From: CAWEBF01 sp963807235
GTDB taxonomy: Bacteria; Acidobacteriota; Vicinamibacteria; Vicinamibacterales; UBA2999
Length of the DNA stretch: 64,000 nucleotides
Reading direction: 5' to 3'
Assembly (NCBI GenBank): GCA_963807235.1
Contig: CAWEBF010000006.1
Coordinates: 124,001-188,000, forward strand
The notes below the pieces were generated by a model, which made no database searches, was not told where the DNA came from, and worked only from the letters and a program-made list of their open reading frames with translations. Positions 35,559 to 42,904 of this stretch are shown one piece after another (the stretch's first letter is position 1; each line of letters opens with the position of its first letter). Made by a program: the position numbers and the translations under genes.

Positions 35559-35606
35559 TGGCCGTGTTAATTCACGTGGCCATGTTAATTCACGTGGCCA
35601 TGTTAA
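35559..35606. promoter_or_regulatory. Three TGGCCRTGTTAA boxes at 18-bp spacing (operator array)
   Basis: TGGCCGTGTTAA (35559-35570), TGGCCATGTTAA (35577-35588) and TGGCCATGTTAA (35595-35606) repeat at exactly 18 bp, with TTCACG between them in both gaps. The array begins 8 nt before the ATG of the AbiEi-like gene. Its place in the leader of an AbiE-type operon, where the antitoxin is known to repress its own promoter, makes it a probable operator. Confidence 0.7.
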
Positions 35607-35899
35607 TCAAACATCCACAGCCGGCTTCCCCGGAGTCTGGCCGGTTGCACACTTCGACACGTCCGAACCGAAGCCTCCCCTATCCCGGCGGACAATGCTC
35701 ACCGAGCAGTGACCAGGGCCTTTCCAACCAGCCGGCCAGGTAGGTGGACCTTTGCCAACAGGATCCGCTACGCGGTGCTGGTCAACCTTCACCGAACACC
35801 GATGGTCAGTTCCGCGCGAGCGCCAACACGATCAGCGGCTACAGCCTGTACGACGCCACCGACAGCAGCCAGGCGCTGCCGGAGCGCACGCGCTACGCG

Positions 35900-36054
35900 G
35901 GCGTTGGCCCCCGTTCCCTCGCCGTTCTGGGGTTGGCACCAGCGCTTGGGCGTGGCCTCGATGAGCGAGTGCACCGGTTCGGGTACACCGACCACATTGC
36001 TCGTGAGCGACCGTTTCTGGAGGGACCGGTTGGGCGCGGACCCCGCGGCACAAT
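35900..36054 (+). pseudogene. Fragment of an ADOP/MacB-like permease
   Basis: In one + frame, 35970-36054 reads GSGTPTTLLVSDRFWRDRLG then ADPAAQW, the pattern found in the periplasmic domain of acidobacterial orphan permeases (LSDxFWRxRFGADPxxVG). In another frame just before it, VLGLAPALGRGLDE recalls the preceding piece of the same domain (LGVxPALGR). So two out-of-frame scraps remain. The rest of the 550-bp gap between the AbiE module and the tannase gene shows no coding signal on this strand. Confidence 0.5.
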
Positions 36055-36100
36055 GGTGTGGCGTATGCGGCGGCGCTCCGTGCGAGATACTATCCGCCGC

Positions 36101-37741
36101 TTATCGGCACGCGAAGTTCTGCTCCACCCAGTTACGGCGATCGTTCTGGCCGCCGGGCGGACCTACGTAGACGGCACGCTGCGGCCACGCGCAGACGCGC
36201 CGCTGGTTGTCGATGACGCCATTGGTGCGATGGTCGGCCACCAGGAAATCAGGTGCAACCTCCTTCTCTACCCATGCCACAAGAGCCGCGAGCGGATCCG
36301 ATTCGCTGCACCCAGGTCCACCAGCGCAATGACCCATGCCTGGAAACATGTACAGGCGCGCGCTCTTCCGCGCGTCATCGACGTTTCCGCGGAACGTGGC
36401 ATCGACCACCTGGCGGTAGTAATCCACCGTTGGCTCCGCTGGAGCTTCCGCGTCGGCCCAGCCGTGGAAGAGGATCAGCTTCGCGCCTTTCCGAATCAGA
36501 TATCGGGATAGATCGGGGTTCGTCGCGTCAGTGATCGCCATCATCGCCGAGCCCTTCCCAGACGTAACGTCGTCGACGTCGAACTCCCACCAGCCGAACT
36601 CAGGCGGATTCGCGCGTTTGTCGACCGCCTGGCGAGGGTTGAAAGCGTTCGGCGGCGGCACGCCTGGCGACCGCTCGTAAAAGAGGAAGTTGAGGTGATC
36701 GACGCCGTAAAGGAGCTTGCCGGGTACCATACTGTTGCCGCGATGCGGAAACATCGACCGCTCCCAGTCGTATTCGGAACCGCGGTCCATACCCTTGTAG
36801 ACGCGCACGCCGCGACTGTCGTGGGGCCCTCGATAGATCTCTTGAATCGTTCGAATCTGTCGGGGAGTGAAGCAATCGTCTCCGTCCCGGCCGTCGCGGC
36901 ACATGTGGTCCTTCAGATCGACGGCGGGATCGAACTTGCAGCCTGGGGGATCGTCAAGGACGCCGTCCGTGATACCGTCGGTGGCGTCGCACTTGTCCAG
37001 CACGGCACGCTGCAGGATGCGCACTTTGGTGAGGCTCTCCGGCGTCCCGTCGCCGTCGCGGTCGAACGCGAGGTTCCCCGCCAGGTTGTCAGCAAAAATG
37101 CGCTGCGCCGTCCACACGTGTGACACGTTGAGGCGCTGGTAGTCGAAAACCGGGGCGCCAGCGACGATCCCGTCGAAGTCATCCGGGTAACGCTGGGCTT
37201 CCATGAGGCCCTGTCGGCCTCCAGTGGAACATCCCTCGAAATAGGTGCGAGCCGCCGGACGTCCGTAGAATGCTCGCACAAGCGTCTTCGACACGACAGC
37301 GGTGAGGTGAACCGCTCTATGCCCGAAGTCGATCAATGCATCGAGGTCTTCGTGCGCGAATGTGGCGCGCGGTTCGGCGCCCGCGTCGTGACCGGTGTTG
37401 GAGTTGGCAACCGCGTACCCCTCGGACAGGCGGTGGTCGGCGAAGCCGAGGACGCCGTCCTTGCCGCCGTCGCCGATATTGAGCAGGCGACTGTTCCAGT
37501 TCTCGGCGAGGGGCAGCTGCATATGGAAGCGAATGCGGCTGTCAATGGTGCCCTGAACGTAGCAGTGCGCCGGCGCCGTCGCCGTGGCCGGTCGAGGAGT
37601 CGCCCTCGTTAGAGTGACGTAGGGTAGGTCCAAGAGCGCCTCACATGCGATCGGCCGGCCGGCGCCCTGTGCCACTTGCGCCTCCGCAGTTGCGGTGAAC
37701 AGACTGAGCGAGCACACCAACGAAGCAAGGAATGTTCTCAC
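36101..37741 (-). CDS. Exported tannase / feruloyl esterase family protein
   Basis: The start is GTG 37741, with GGAG upstream, opening the signal peptide RTFLASLVCSLSLFTATAEA. The 546-residue protein fits the tannase family (PF07519): IACEALLDLPYVTLTRATPR, FEGCSTGGRQGLMEAQRYPD with nucleophile Ser, DDFDGIVAGAPVFDYQRLN, the calcium-like loop DRDGDGTPESL, ILFHGWADAEAPAEPTVDYY with the acid and MFPGMGHCAGGPGC with the base. Such enzymes cleave esters of plant phenolic acids in the periplasm or outside. Its signal-peptide DNA is a diverged copy of that of the gene at 39977-40486. Confidence 0.92.
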   Translation of the reverse strand: MRTFLASLVCSLSLFTATAEAQVAQGAGRPIACEALLDLPYVTLTRATPRPATATAPAHCYVQGTIDSRIRFHMQLPLAENWNSRLLNIGDGGKDGVLGFADHRLSEGYAVANSNTGHDAGAEPRATFAHEDLDALIDFGHRAVHLTAVVSKTLVRAFYGRPAARTYFEGCSTGGRQGLMEAQRYPDDFDGIVAGAPVFDYQRLNVSHVWTAQRIFADNLAGNLAFDRDGDGTPESLTKVRILQRAVLDKCDATDGITDGVLDDPPGCKFDPAVDLKDHMCRDGRDGDDCFTPRQIRTIQEIYRGPHDSRGVRVYKGMDRGSEYDWERSMFPHRGNSMVPGKLLYGVDHLNFLFYERSPGVPPPNAFNPRQAVDKRANPPEFGWWEFDVDDVTSGKGSAMMAITDATNPDLSRYLIRKGAKLILFHGWADAEAPAEPTVDYYRQVVDATFRGNVDDARKSARLYMFPGMGHCAGGPGCSESDPLAALVAWVEKEVAPDFLVADHRTNGVIDNQRRVCAWPQRAVYVGPPGGQNDRRNWVEQNFACR

Positions 37742-37971
37742 TGCGACTCCCTCAGCAAGGCCATGTACTTCTGTCGTGAACAAGAGCGCACCTTGTGGTT
37801 ACCGCTGCCTGCGACGACACGATTCGCTACGAAGTGTAATTGAGGTGTCGCCGCGGCGATGCAGCCGCGCGTTCCGATGGCTGCACGCCTGGCGCGGTTC
37901 GCTGCAACGCGCTTGAGTGACCGGCGAGACCGCGCACCATCGCGGCATGATGAAACTCACCCTCGCCGTCA
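37683..37971. repeat. Diverged duplicate of a divergent promoter region, copy A
   Basis: The signal-peptide DNA (37683-37741), part of the gap, and the block 37860-37971 are closely similar to 40428-40486 and 40556-40667. The best-kept piece begins at TTCCGATGGCTGCACGCCTGG (37872 on, one base trimmed in places) and continues through the ATG of a second gene. Copy B drives two intact genes; here only the tannase side is intact. The rest of the 397-bp gap to the LytTR gene shows nothing else. Confidence 0.7.
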
Positions 37972-37979
37972 GAGGATAG
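37947..37979 (+). pseudogene. Relic of a DinB gene start
   Basis: ATGATGAAACTCACCCTCGC at 37947 corresponds to the start of the DinB-family gene at 40642 (MKLTLT leader) but stops after eleven codons (MMKLTLAVRG). Nothing of the DinB body follows. It is the truncated downstream half of the duplicated divergent unit. Confidence 0.55.
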
Positions 37980-38138
37980 TCGAGGCTCCCGCCCCTCCTT
38001 CCCCGTTTGCACAGACGACGAATAGGTCGGCCGATCCCGACACGTTGGCGCGGGCGCTGGTGTTCATGGTCGTATTCCAAGGGCGCAGCCCCGGCGATGG
38101 CGGTTGTCCCGCCGAAGCAATGGGTCGTCGGCAAGAGC

Positions 38139-38897
38139 CTAGCGAGCCGCGGGGGAGCGGGGGCTAGCCGCTGACAGCGCCTTCACGAGGGCTGTGCGAT
38201 ACGTCCGACTGACTCTGAGCCTTGTTCCGTTCGTCAGCGTCAGGCGCTGGTCGCCGGAGCTCAGCGGCTCCATCGCGCGAATCGCTGACAGGCGGGCGAC
38301 CGCCGACCGGTGCACGCGCACGAAACCCGCGCCCGACAACTCGTCCACCAGCGATCGCAGCGACTCGCGCACCAGCACTGTGCGGTCGCGCAAGTGGATG
38401 CGCGCGCAGTAGTCCTCGGCTTCAATCCACACGATGTCGTCATGCGGCACGACGATGGTCCGGGTGCCGTCGCGGACGAGCAGCGTCCGTGCCGGCGGCG
38501 GACTGGTGCGTGCGTGCTCCCGCTCTCGCAATCGGCCGCGCAGCCGCCGCACCACGTCGGCGAATCGTTCATCAGTGAACGGCTTCAGCAGGTAGTCGAA
38601 CGCCTGCGCCTCGAACGCCTGCAAGGCGTGCCGCTCGAAGGCCGTCACAAACACGACGAGCGGTGGCGATACCGTATCGAGGTGGGGCACCACTCCGAAG
38701 CCGTCGAGCTCCGGCATGTGGACGTCGAGGAAGACGACGTCGGGCCGCACAGCGCCGATCGCCTCGATGGCGTCCTTCGCGTGCGAGGACTCGCCGGCCA
38801 GCAGGAAGTCCGCCTCCCGCGTGAGCAGCATTCGCAGCGTTTGACGCGCCAGCGGCTCGTCGTCAACGACCACCACCCGCCAGGCACGGTTCGTCAT
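38139..38897 (-). CDS. LytTR-family response regulator
   Basis: The 252-residue protein has an N-terminal receiver domain with acidic pocket VVVDDEP, phospho-acceptor Asp58 (DVVFLDVHMPELDGF), Thr in VFVTAFERHA and Lys in LLKPFTDERF. A LytTR DNA-binding domain follows at about 145-240: IVWIEAEDYCARIHLRDRTV, FVRVHRSAVARLSAIRAMEP, LTLTNGTRLRVSRTYR. It acts as the transcription output of the kinase encoded just upstream; the genes overlap by ATGA. LytTR regulators usually bind pairs of direct repeats. Targets are not evident here. Confidence 0.92.
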   Translation of the reverse strand: MTNRAWRVVVVDDEPLARQTLRMLLTREADFLLAGESSHAKDAIEAIGAVRPDVVFLDVHMPELDGFGVVPHLDTVSPPLVVFVTAFERHALQAFEAQAFDYLLKPFTDERFADVVRRLRGRLREREHARTSPPPARTLLVRDGTRTIVVPHDDIVWIEAEDYCARIHLRDRTVLVRESLRSLVDELSGAGFVRVHRSAVARLSAIRAMEPLSSGDQRLTLTNGTRLRVSRTYRTALVKALSAASPRSPAAR

Positions 38898-39964
38898 GCC
38901 CGCAGGAACGGAAGCGTGATCGAGGCGTGCACGCCGCCGCCATGCCGGGCGCTGACGGCCAGCGCGGCCTGATCGCCGAACTCCGCCGCGAGGCGCGAGG
39001 CCAGATTGCGCAAGCCCGTCCCGCGGCTGGCCGCCATCGTCCAGCCCTCGGGGAGGCCGACACCATCGTCTTCAACCTCGATGCGGATGCGGCCGTCGCG
39101 CACGGACGCACGCACCGCGAGCGTGCCCGCCTGGACCCGCGGCGTCAGGCCGTGCTTCAGCGCATTCTCGACGAGCGGCTGCACCACCAGCACGGGCACG
39201 CTGGCGTGCGCGGCTTCGGGGGCGAGCGTCAGCGACACGGCGAGGCGATCGGAGTGCCGGGTCCGCTGAATCTCCAGGTAGCGCTCGACGATCGCGAACT
39301 CATCGGCCAGCCGCGCGGAGCCGCCACCCGAGTCGAGCACATAGCGAAGGACGTCGCCCAGGCTGCCGGTCAGCCGCACGACCCCTGAGAGGTCGTTAGC
39401 CCTTGCCAGCGCCGCGATGCTGTGCAGGCTGTTGAACAGAAAGTGCGGTTCGAGATGGTTGCGCAGCGCCTGCAATCGAGCCTCCGCGAGCTCCGCCTGG
39501 AGCGCCGCGGCCGCAGCTTGTCTTTCGCGATAGCGATCGTGCAACGTCATCGCCGCGCCGCCGCCGGCGACGATGATGTACATCAGCAGCGTGAGGTAGC
39601 CGCGCCCGCGGATCTGCATCCAGAACGCCTGACTGGGGCCGCCGGGAATCTGCTGCAGCGGCATCGCCACGGCGGTGGTTACCAGTGTCACGACCACGAG
39701 CACGATCGCAAAGATCAGCAGGTGCCGCGCCACGAACCGGCGCCAGGCCCTCCCCCCATCAGGCACCCACCCCGCGGTAAGGCGCCAGATCGCGATCGTC
39801 GCCGGCACCCACGCTGCGTAGTACGAAAGTTGCAACGTCAGCGCCGCGCTGAGATCGATCCGCTCGCTCTGCGCCAACCAGAGCCCCTGGGCCACATTAA
39901 CGGCGGCGAGGAAGATCCAGAATCCGGTGGCGAGTGCCCAGTGCCATCGTGTGATCGCGATCAT
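38894..39964 (-). CDS. LytS/YehU-type sensor histidine kinase
   Basis: The 356-residue protein has four probable membrane spans in the first 140 residues (e.g. LLIFAIVLVVVTLVTTAVAM). The His_kinase domain follows with phospho-acceptor His174 (NHLEPHFLFNSLHSIAALAR) and a HATPase domain with VPVLVVQPLVENALKHGL, DDGVGLP and GTGLRNLASRLAAEFG. It overlaps the LytTR regulator gene by ATGA and forms a two-component pair with it. No periplasmic sensor domain is large enough to name a ligand. Confidence 0.92.
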   Translation of the reverse strand: MIAITRWHWALATGFWIFLAAVNVAQGLWLAQSERIDLSAALTLQLSYYAAWVPATIAIWRLTAGWVPDGGRAWRRFVARHLLIFAIVLVVVTLVTTAVAMPLQQIPGGPSQAFWMQIRGRGYLTLLMYIIVAGGGAAMTLHDRYRERQAAAAALQAELAEARLQALRNHLEPHFLFNSLHSIAALARANDLSGVVRLTGSLGDVLRYVLDSGGGSARLADEFAIVERYLEIQRTRHSDRLAVSLTLAPEAAHASVPVLVVQPLVENALKHGLTPRVQAGTLAVRASVRDGRIRIEVEDDGVGLPEGWTMAASRGTGLRNLASRLAAEFGDQAALAVSARHGGGVHASITLPFLRA

Positions 39965-39976
39965 GAGCGCGTGTGC

Positions 39977-40486
39977 TCAGGATACCCGCTTGAACACCAG
40001 CGTGATCGGCGGCATCTCCTGGCCGTTCGGAGCGATCGCCACGACCTTGATCGTCATGGTCCTACCGTCGGCGGAGATGCTTCTGACGCCTTTGTTGTTC
40101 ACCCGGCCGCCAACCTTGGCAATGATGCTCACCGAGTAGTCGTCGACGATGGTCTCTGAGTAGGTGAGCGGCGTCTGAGTGCCGTTCACCTGAAACTCCG
40201 CCAGCGGGCCGGACTGGTATTGCGGGTAGTCCTTGCCGTCGCTTTTCGACACGATCTGGATGAAGTCTGGGCGTCCGTTCGCCAGCTTGCGAATCACCAG
40301 GTTGGCCAGGTATCCATCGTTGCGCAAGTCGTAGCTGCGGGTCTCGGAGGCCAGCGGAAACCCTTGCGGAAGCGAGGAGGCCGCGGGATCGAGTTCCCAG
40401 ACTCCCAGCACACGCGGGACTTGCGCCCCCGCAGTAGCCGTGAGCAGAGTGAGTGAGCACACCAACGAAGTGACGAATGTCTTCAC
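39977..40486 (-). CDS. Exported small protein, unknown function
   Basis: A GTG start at 40486 with AGGAG seven nt before it opens a signal peptide KTFVTSLVCSLTLLTATAGA. The mature part, about 147 residues, reads GVWELDPAASSLPQGFPLAS, SYDLRNDGYLANLVIRKLAN, SIIAKVGGRVNNKGVRSISA and TIKVVAIAPNGQEMPPI, a run of beta strands like lipocalin-type stability or binding proteins. Acidobacteriota carry many such exported small proteins of unknown role. Its signal sequence and leader are copied at the tannase gene. It is 12 bp upstream of the kinase gene start side. Confidence 0.65.
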   Translation of the reverse strand: MKTFVTSLVCSLTLLTATAGAQVPRVLGVWELDPAASSLPQGFPLASETRSYDLRNDGYLANLVIRKLANGRPDFIQIVSKSDGKDYPQYQSGPLAEFQVNGTQTPLTYSETIVDDYSVSIIAKVGGRVNNKGVRSISADGRTMTIKVVAIAPNGQEMPPITLVFKRVS

Positions 40487-40667
40487 AGTTCTTCTCCTGG
40501 AAATGCTGATCGCGAATCGTCACCGCAGCTTAACGTAGGTGTTGACGTGGCTATCCTGCCGCGTGTTCCGATGGCTGCACGCCTGGTGCGGTCCGCTGCA
40601 TCGCACTTGAGTGGCCGGCGATGAGCCCCCACCATCGCGGCATGAAACTCACCCTCACCCTCACCGT
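40428..40667. repeat. Divergent promoter region, copy B
   Basis: This block holds the signal-peptide start of the gene at 39977-40486 on the minus strand, the shared promoter gap, and the start of the DinB gene (ATG 40642) on the plus strand. It matches copy A at 37683-37971 most strongly at 40560-40665. Confidence 0.7.
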
Positions 40668-41211
40668 CATGTTCACCGCCATTGCCGCCGTCCCCGCCGC
40701 GCCGCAGTCGCCGCCACCCACGGGGCAAAAGCTGACCCTGTCCAACGCAATGATCCGCGGCTACACCGCCATACAGCGCGACCTGCTCGAAGCCGCCGAG
40801 CTGATGCCCGACGCGGACTATGTCTTCAAGCCAACACCCGAGACGCGTCCGTTCGGCCAGCTCATTGCACACGTCGCGCTGAGCCAGTTCGCCAGCTGTT
40901 CGCTTCTCCAGGGCGGACCGAGTCCGAAGGCTGCTGAAAAGGAAGAGACGCCCCGCTCAAAGGCCGTGCTGATCGCGCTACTCAAGGAGTCCACGACCTT
41001 TTGCAATCCGCTTGTCAATGCCATGACCGACGAGGGCATGGTGCAGTTGATGAAGGTCGGGCCCAACGAGGGGGCACGCGGAGTGCCGGTCACCGGCCTA
41101 AGTGTTCATGGCAATGAGGTGTACGGGACTATTGCGGTCTATCTGAGGTTGAAGGGCATCGTCCCGCCAACCACGGCCCGCCAGAAGCCGGCGCCGACAG
41201 AGGGCAAATGA
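40642..41211 (+). CDS. Exported DinB-family protein
   Basis: From ATG 40642 the 189-residue product has a signal peptide (MKLTLTLTVMFTAIAAVPAA). The body is a four-helix DinB fold: NAMIRGYTAIQRDLLEAAEL, RPFGQLIAHVALSQFASCSL with a first metal His, and GLSVHGNEVYGTIAVYLRLK with the second His and the YGxxxVYLRxxGxVPP signature. Members bind a metal and some are thiol transferases; no reaction can be given. A second DinB protein is at 46227-46757. Confidence 0.82.
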   Translation: MKLTLTLTVMFTAIAAVPAAPQSPPPTGQKLTLSNAMIRGYTAIQRDLLEAAELMPDADYVFKPTPETRPFGQLIAHVALSQFASCSLLQGGPSPKAAEKEETPRSKAVLIALLKESTTFCNPLVNAMTDEGMVQLMKVGPNEGARGVPVTGLSVHGNEVYGTIAVYLRLKGIVPPTTARQKPAPTEGK

Positions 41212-41244
41212 TCGAGGCCACAGACTCGATCGCCGTCGCATACA

Positions 41245-41375
41245 TCAGTCCATTCGAAGTGCTTGCGCGGGATCGATCCGTGTGGTGCCAAGCAGCGGTA
41301 TCAACGCCACCACTGTTGTTGCGATCAGCACGGTGGCAGCGCCCCCGGCGAAGGGACGCCCATACGTGGTGGGCA
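41245..41375 (-). pseudogene. C-terminal end of an FtsX/MacB-like permease
   Basis: On the minus strand the frame ending at the stop 41245-41247 reads RPFAGGAATVLIATTVVALI, PLLGTTRIDPAQALRMD. A last membrane span followed by (R)IDPxxALRxE/D is the usual end of ADOP/MacB permeases. The rest of the gene is absent. Confidence 0.6.
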
Positions 41376-41377
41376 TG

Positions 41378-41441
41378 AAACGGCGCGAGGTCGGGTTGCG
41401 CCTGGCGCTCGGAGCCGCGCGTCTGTCTGTGCTGCGCCACT
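41378..41441 (+). pseudogene. Internal fragment of an FtsX/MacB-like permease, opposite orientation
   Basis: The + strand reads KRREVGLRLALGAARLSVLR, the cytoplasmic loop typical of MacB-type permeases (REIGVRMALGAxRxxVLR). The fragment starts within 3 bp of the end of the opposite-strand permease fragment and ends where the DUF433 antitoxin sequence begins. It therefore marks two rearrangement joints. Confidence 0.6.
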
Positions 41442-41670
41442 TTCGACCGAATCACTCACATTCCCGGGTTGTTGGGGGGGCGAGCGACCATCCGTGGGTT
41501 GAGGATCTCCGTCGCGCACGTCGTGAACCTGGTGGCGAACGGCATGACCCCGCAACAGATCGTGGTCGATCTGCCCGATTTGGACCTGGTGGACGTTCGG
41601 CAGGCGCTTGGCTACGCGGCAGCCCTGGCCAAGGACGAGTTGCATCCCGCTGCGCGCCTGAGTCATGCGC
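41442..41670 (+). pseudogene. DUF433 antitoxin, copy 1, start lost
   Basis: The sequence FDRITHIPGLLGGRATIRGL then RISVAHVVNLVANGMTPQQI matches the DUF433 antitoxin at 54557-54787 nearly residue for residue. The ATG and first four codons of that copy are replaced by permease sequence, and one extra base near 41652 removes the normal stop. A TTG at 41469 is the only plausible start left. DUF433 proteins pair with PIN-like DUF5615 toxins, and the partner follows directly. Confidence 0.7.
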
Positions 41671-41895
41671 TTCCTGGCCGATGCCGGCGTCTCGCCGGAC
41701 ACCGTCGCGTTCTTGACGCGACTCGGCCACGATGCGATCCACGTCCGCACGCTTGACCTGCACCGAGCTCAGGATCGCGAGCTTGTCGACTACGCCAGGT
41801 CCGAGGGGCGGGTCATCGTCACGTTCGACCTCGACTTCGGAGGCATCCTTGCCCTGGGCTCTGGGCGCGTTCGGCTTAGTTACAGGAGCCTGTGA
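41665..41895 (+). CDS. DUF5615 PIN-like toxin, copy 1, C-terminally truncated
   Basis: The 76-residue product reads MRFLADAGVSPDTVAFLTRL, GHDAIHVRTLDLHRAQDREL and GRVIVTFDLDFGGILALGSG. DUF5615 proteins have a PIN-like fold with acidic residues (Asp6 and the TFDLDF pair), and are expected to be RNases kept silent by DUF433. Compared with copy 2, about 45 C-terminal residues are missing: after ILALG the reading turns into unrelated RVRLSYRSL. Activity is doubtful. Confidence 0.7.
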   Translation: MRFLADAGVSPDTVAFLTRLGHDAIHVRTLDLHRAQDRELVDYARSEGRVIVTFDLDFGGILALGSGRVRLSYRSL

Positions 41896-41943
41896 GTTTG
41901 GCGAGATGGGTCATCGGCCCGCCCGTCTTGCTAGAATGTCAGC

Positions 41944-42162
41944 ATGCGAATCGCCTCTGGCAGAGTCGTCGCGGGTCGCGTGGAGCTGGACGGCGAGCTC
42001 CCGGAAGGGGCGTCCGTTACGGTCCTGGCACTTGAGGGCGACGAAACCTTTGAGGCGGATGCCGAAACGGAGAAGATGCTGTTGGAGTCGATGGCCCAGT
42101 GTGAGGACGGCCGCACGACGCCGTTCACCGATTTTCTCTCCGAACTCCGCAGCCGCGAGTGA
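41944..42162 (+). CDS. Antitoxin of a ParE-type pair
   Basis: The 72-residue product is acidic: MRIASGRVVAGRVELDGELP, EGASVTVLALEGDETFEADA, ETEKMLLESMAQCEDGR. A beta start with a helical acidic tail is usual for small antitoxins. Its stop overlaps the GTG start of the ParE-like toxin (GTGA), a normal layout for such pairs. There is a good chance it represses its own promoter, but no clear operator was seen. Confidence 0.75.
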   Translation: MRIASGRVVAGRVELDGELPEGASVTVLALEGDETFEADAETEKMLLESMAQCEDGRTTPFTDFLSELRSRE

Positions 42163-42470
42163 GCGGGCCGCTCCGCGTCGAGATCAGCGACCTCGCAAAG
42201 ACGCAGGTTCGCGCCGCGGAGCAATGGTGGCGGCAGAATCGACCCAAGGCGCCGAACGCGATCCGCGAAGAGCTCGAGCGCGCGGCTGTATTGATCGCAC
42301 TCCAACCGGACAGCGGTGCTCACGCGCGAAATGTCTCGCTTCCTGGCGTGCGACGCATTCATCTCGCGCGAATTCGGTACTACCTCTTCTACCGCGTGGT
42401 CTTGGAGCAGGAGCGGATCGATATCCTGGCGCTCTGGCACTCGAGCCGCCACGGTGCCCCTCCCCTCTGA
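42159..42470 (+). CDS. ParE/RelE-superfamily toxin
   Basis: The 103-residue protein has the ParE pattern: LRVEISDLAKTQVRAAEQWW, NRPKAPNAIREELERAAVLI, LPGVRRIHLARIRYYLFYRV and ERIDILALWHSSRHGAPPL. ParE toxins act on gyrase and RelE members on mRNA. The conserved Arg/His at the C-terminus are present. The start is GTG, overlapping the antitoxin stop by four bases. A truncated, frameshifted copy of its 3' two thirds lies at 52851-53040. Confidence 0.88.
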   Translation: MSGPLRVEISDLAKTQVRAAEQWWRQNRPKAPNAIREELERAAVLIALQPDSGAHARNVSLPGVRRIHLARIRYYLFYRVVLEQERIDILALWHSSRHGAPPL

Positions 42471-42585
42471 GCATCAGCGAGCGACCTGCTCGGCGATTTG
42501 CGGACCAGCCTGAAGCCCGAGAGATGCGTTGACCTACTGCCCAAGGATCCGAGTCGATCGCCGACACGTTGTTTCGATGGTTAAT

Positions 42586-42766
42586 GCTCAGCTCGACTGA
42601 CAAATGGCAGACAAACCGCGCTTGCCTCGAGTGGCCCCGGGTGGCCTTGGGCGGTGAGATCGGCCCCGAAAACCTGAGGGCAGTTGTCTCCAGCTGCCCC
42701 CAGTTACCTCGTTTCGCCTGGCTACGAACCAGGAGGTCGCACGTTCGAGTCGTGCAGGGCGCACCA
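42586..42766 (+). repeat. tRNA-Arg-3'-end repeat, full copy 1
   Basis: This 181-bp element starts GCTCAGCTCGACTGAC, contains a strong hairpin (CTGAGGGCAG ... CTGCCCCCAG, one mismatch) and ends with the 3' part of tRNA-Arg(ACG) through CCA. It matches copies at 55187-55369 and 61550-61730 over its whole length, about 85-90 percent by eye. It sits between the ParE module and the amidohydrolase gene. Confidence 0.9.
42717..42766 (+). other. 3' part of tRNA-Arg(ACG), copy 1 (no 5' half)
   Basis: The 50 nt comprise anticodon arm CCTGG-CTACGAA-CCAGG (anticodon ACG), variable loop AGGTC, T-arm GCACG-TTCGAGT-CGTGC, acceptor strand AGGGCGC, discriminator A and CCA. The upstream sequence does not supply the expected GCGCCCT acceptor strand, so no mature tRNA can form. 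Such 3' halves typify attachment sites of elements that integrate into tRNA genes. Confidence 0.9.
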
Positions 42767-42904
42767 CTTTTCCTTAGGCGATTCCAACTTATCATCGAGC
42801 TCTACGTCAGAGACAGGAAGTCCCTGAACGGTACTGCACCAGGTGCGCAGGTCGCTCTTCAGGAGCGAACGACGATCCGAGGTGCGCACGCTGGAGGACC
42901 GACC

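Noticed and set aside
35744..36511. 255-codon + frame antisense to the tannase gene end
   Set aside because: Past about 36060 it is only a shadow of the tannase gene; before that it holds out-of-frame permease scraps.
42586..42766. A complete tRNA-Arg gene, possibly split by a group I intron
   Set aside because: GCTCAGCTCGACTGAC at the front recalls a D-arm, but no GCGCCCT acceptor strand precedes it in any of the three copies and no intron core was recognised.
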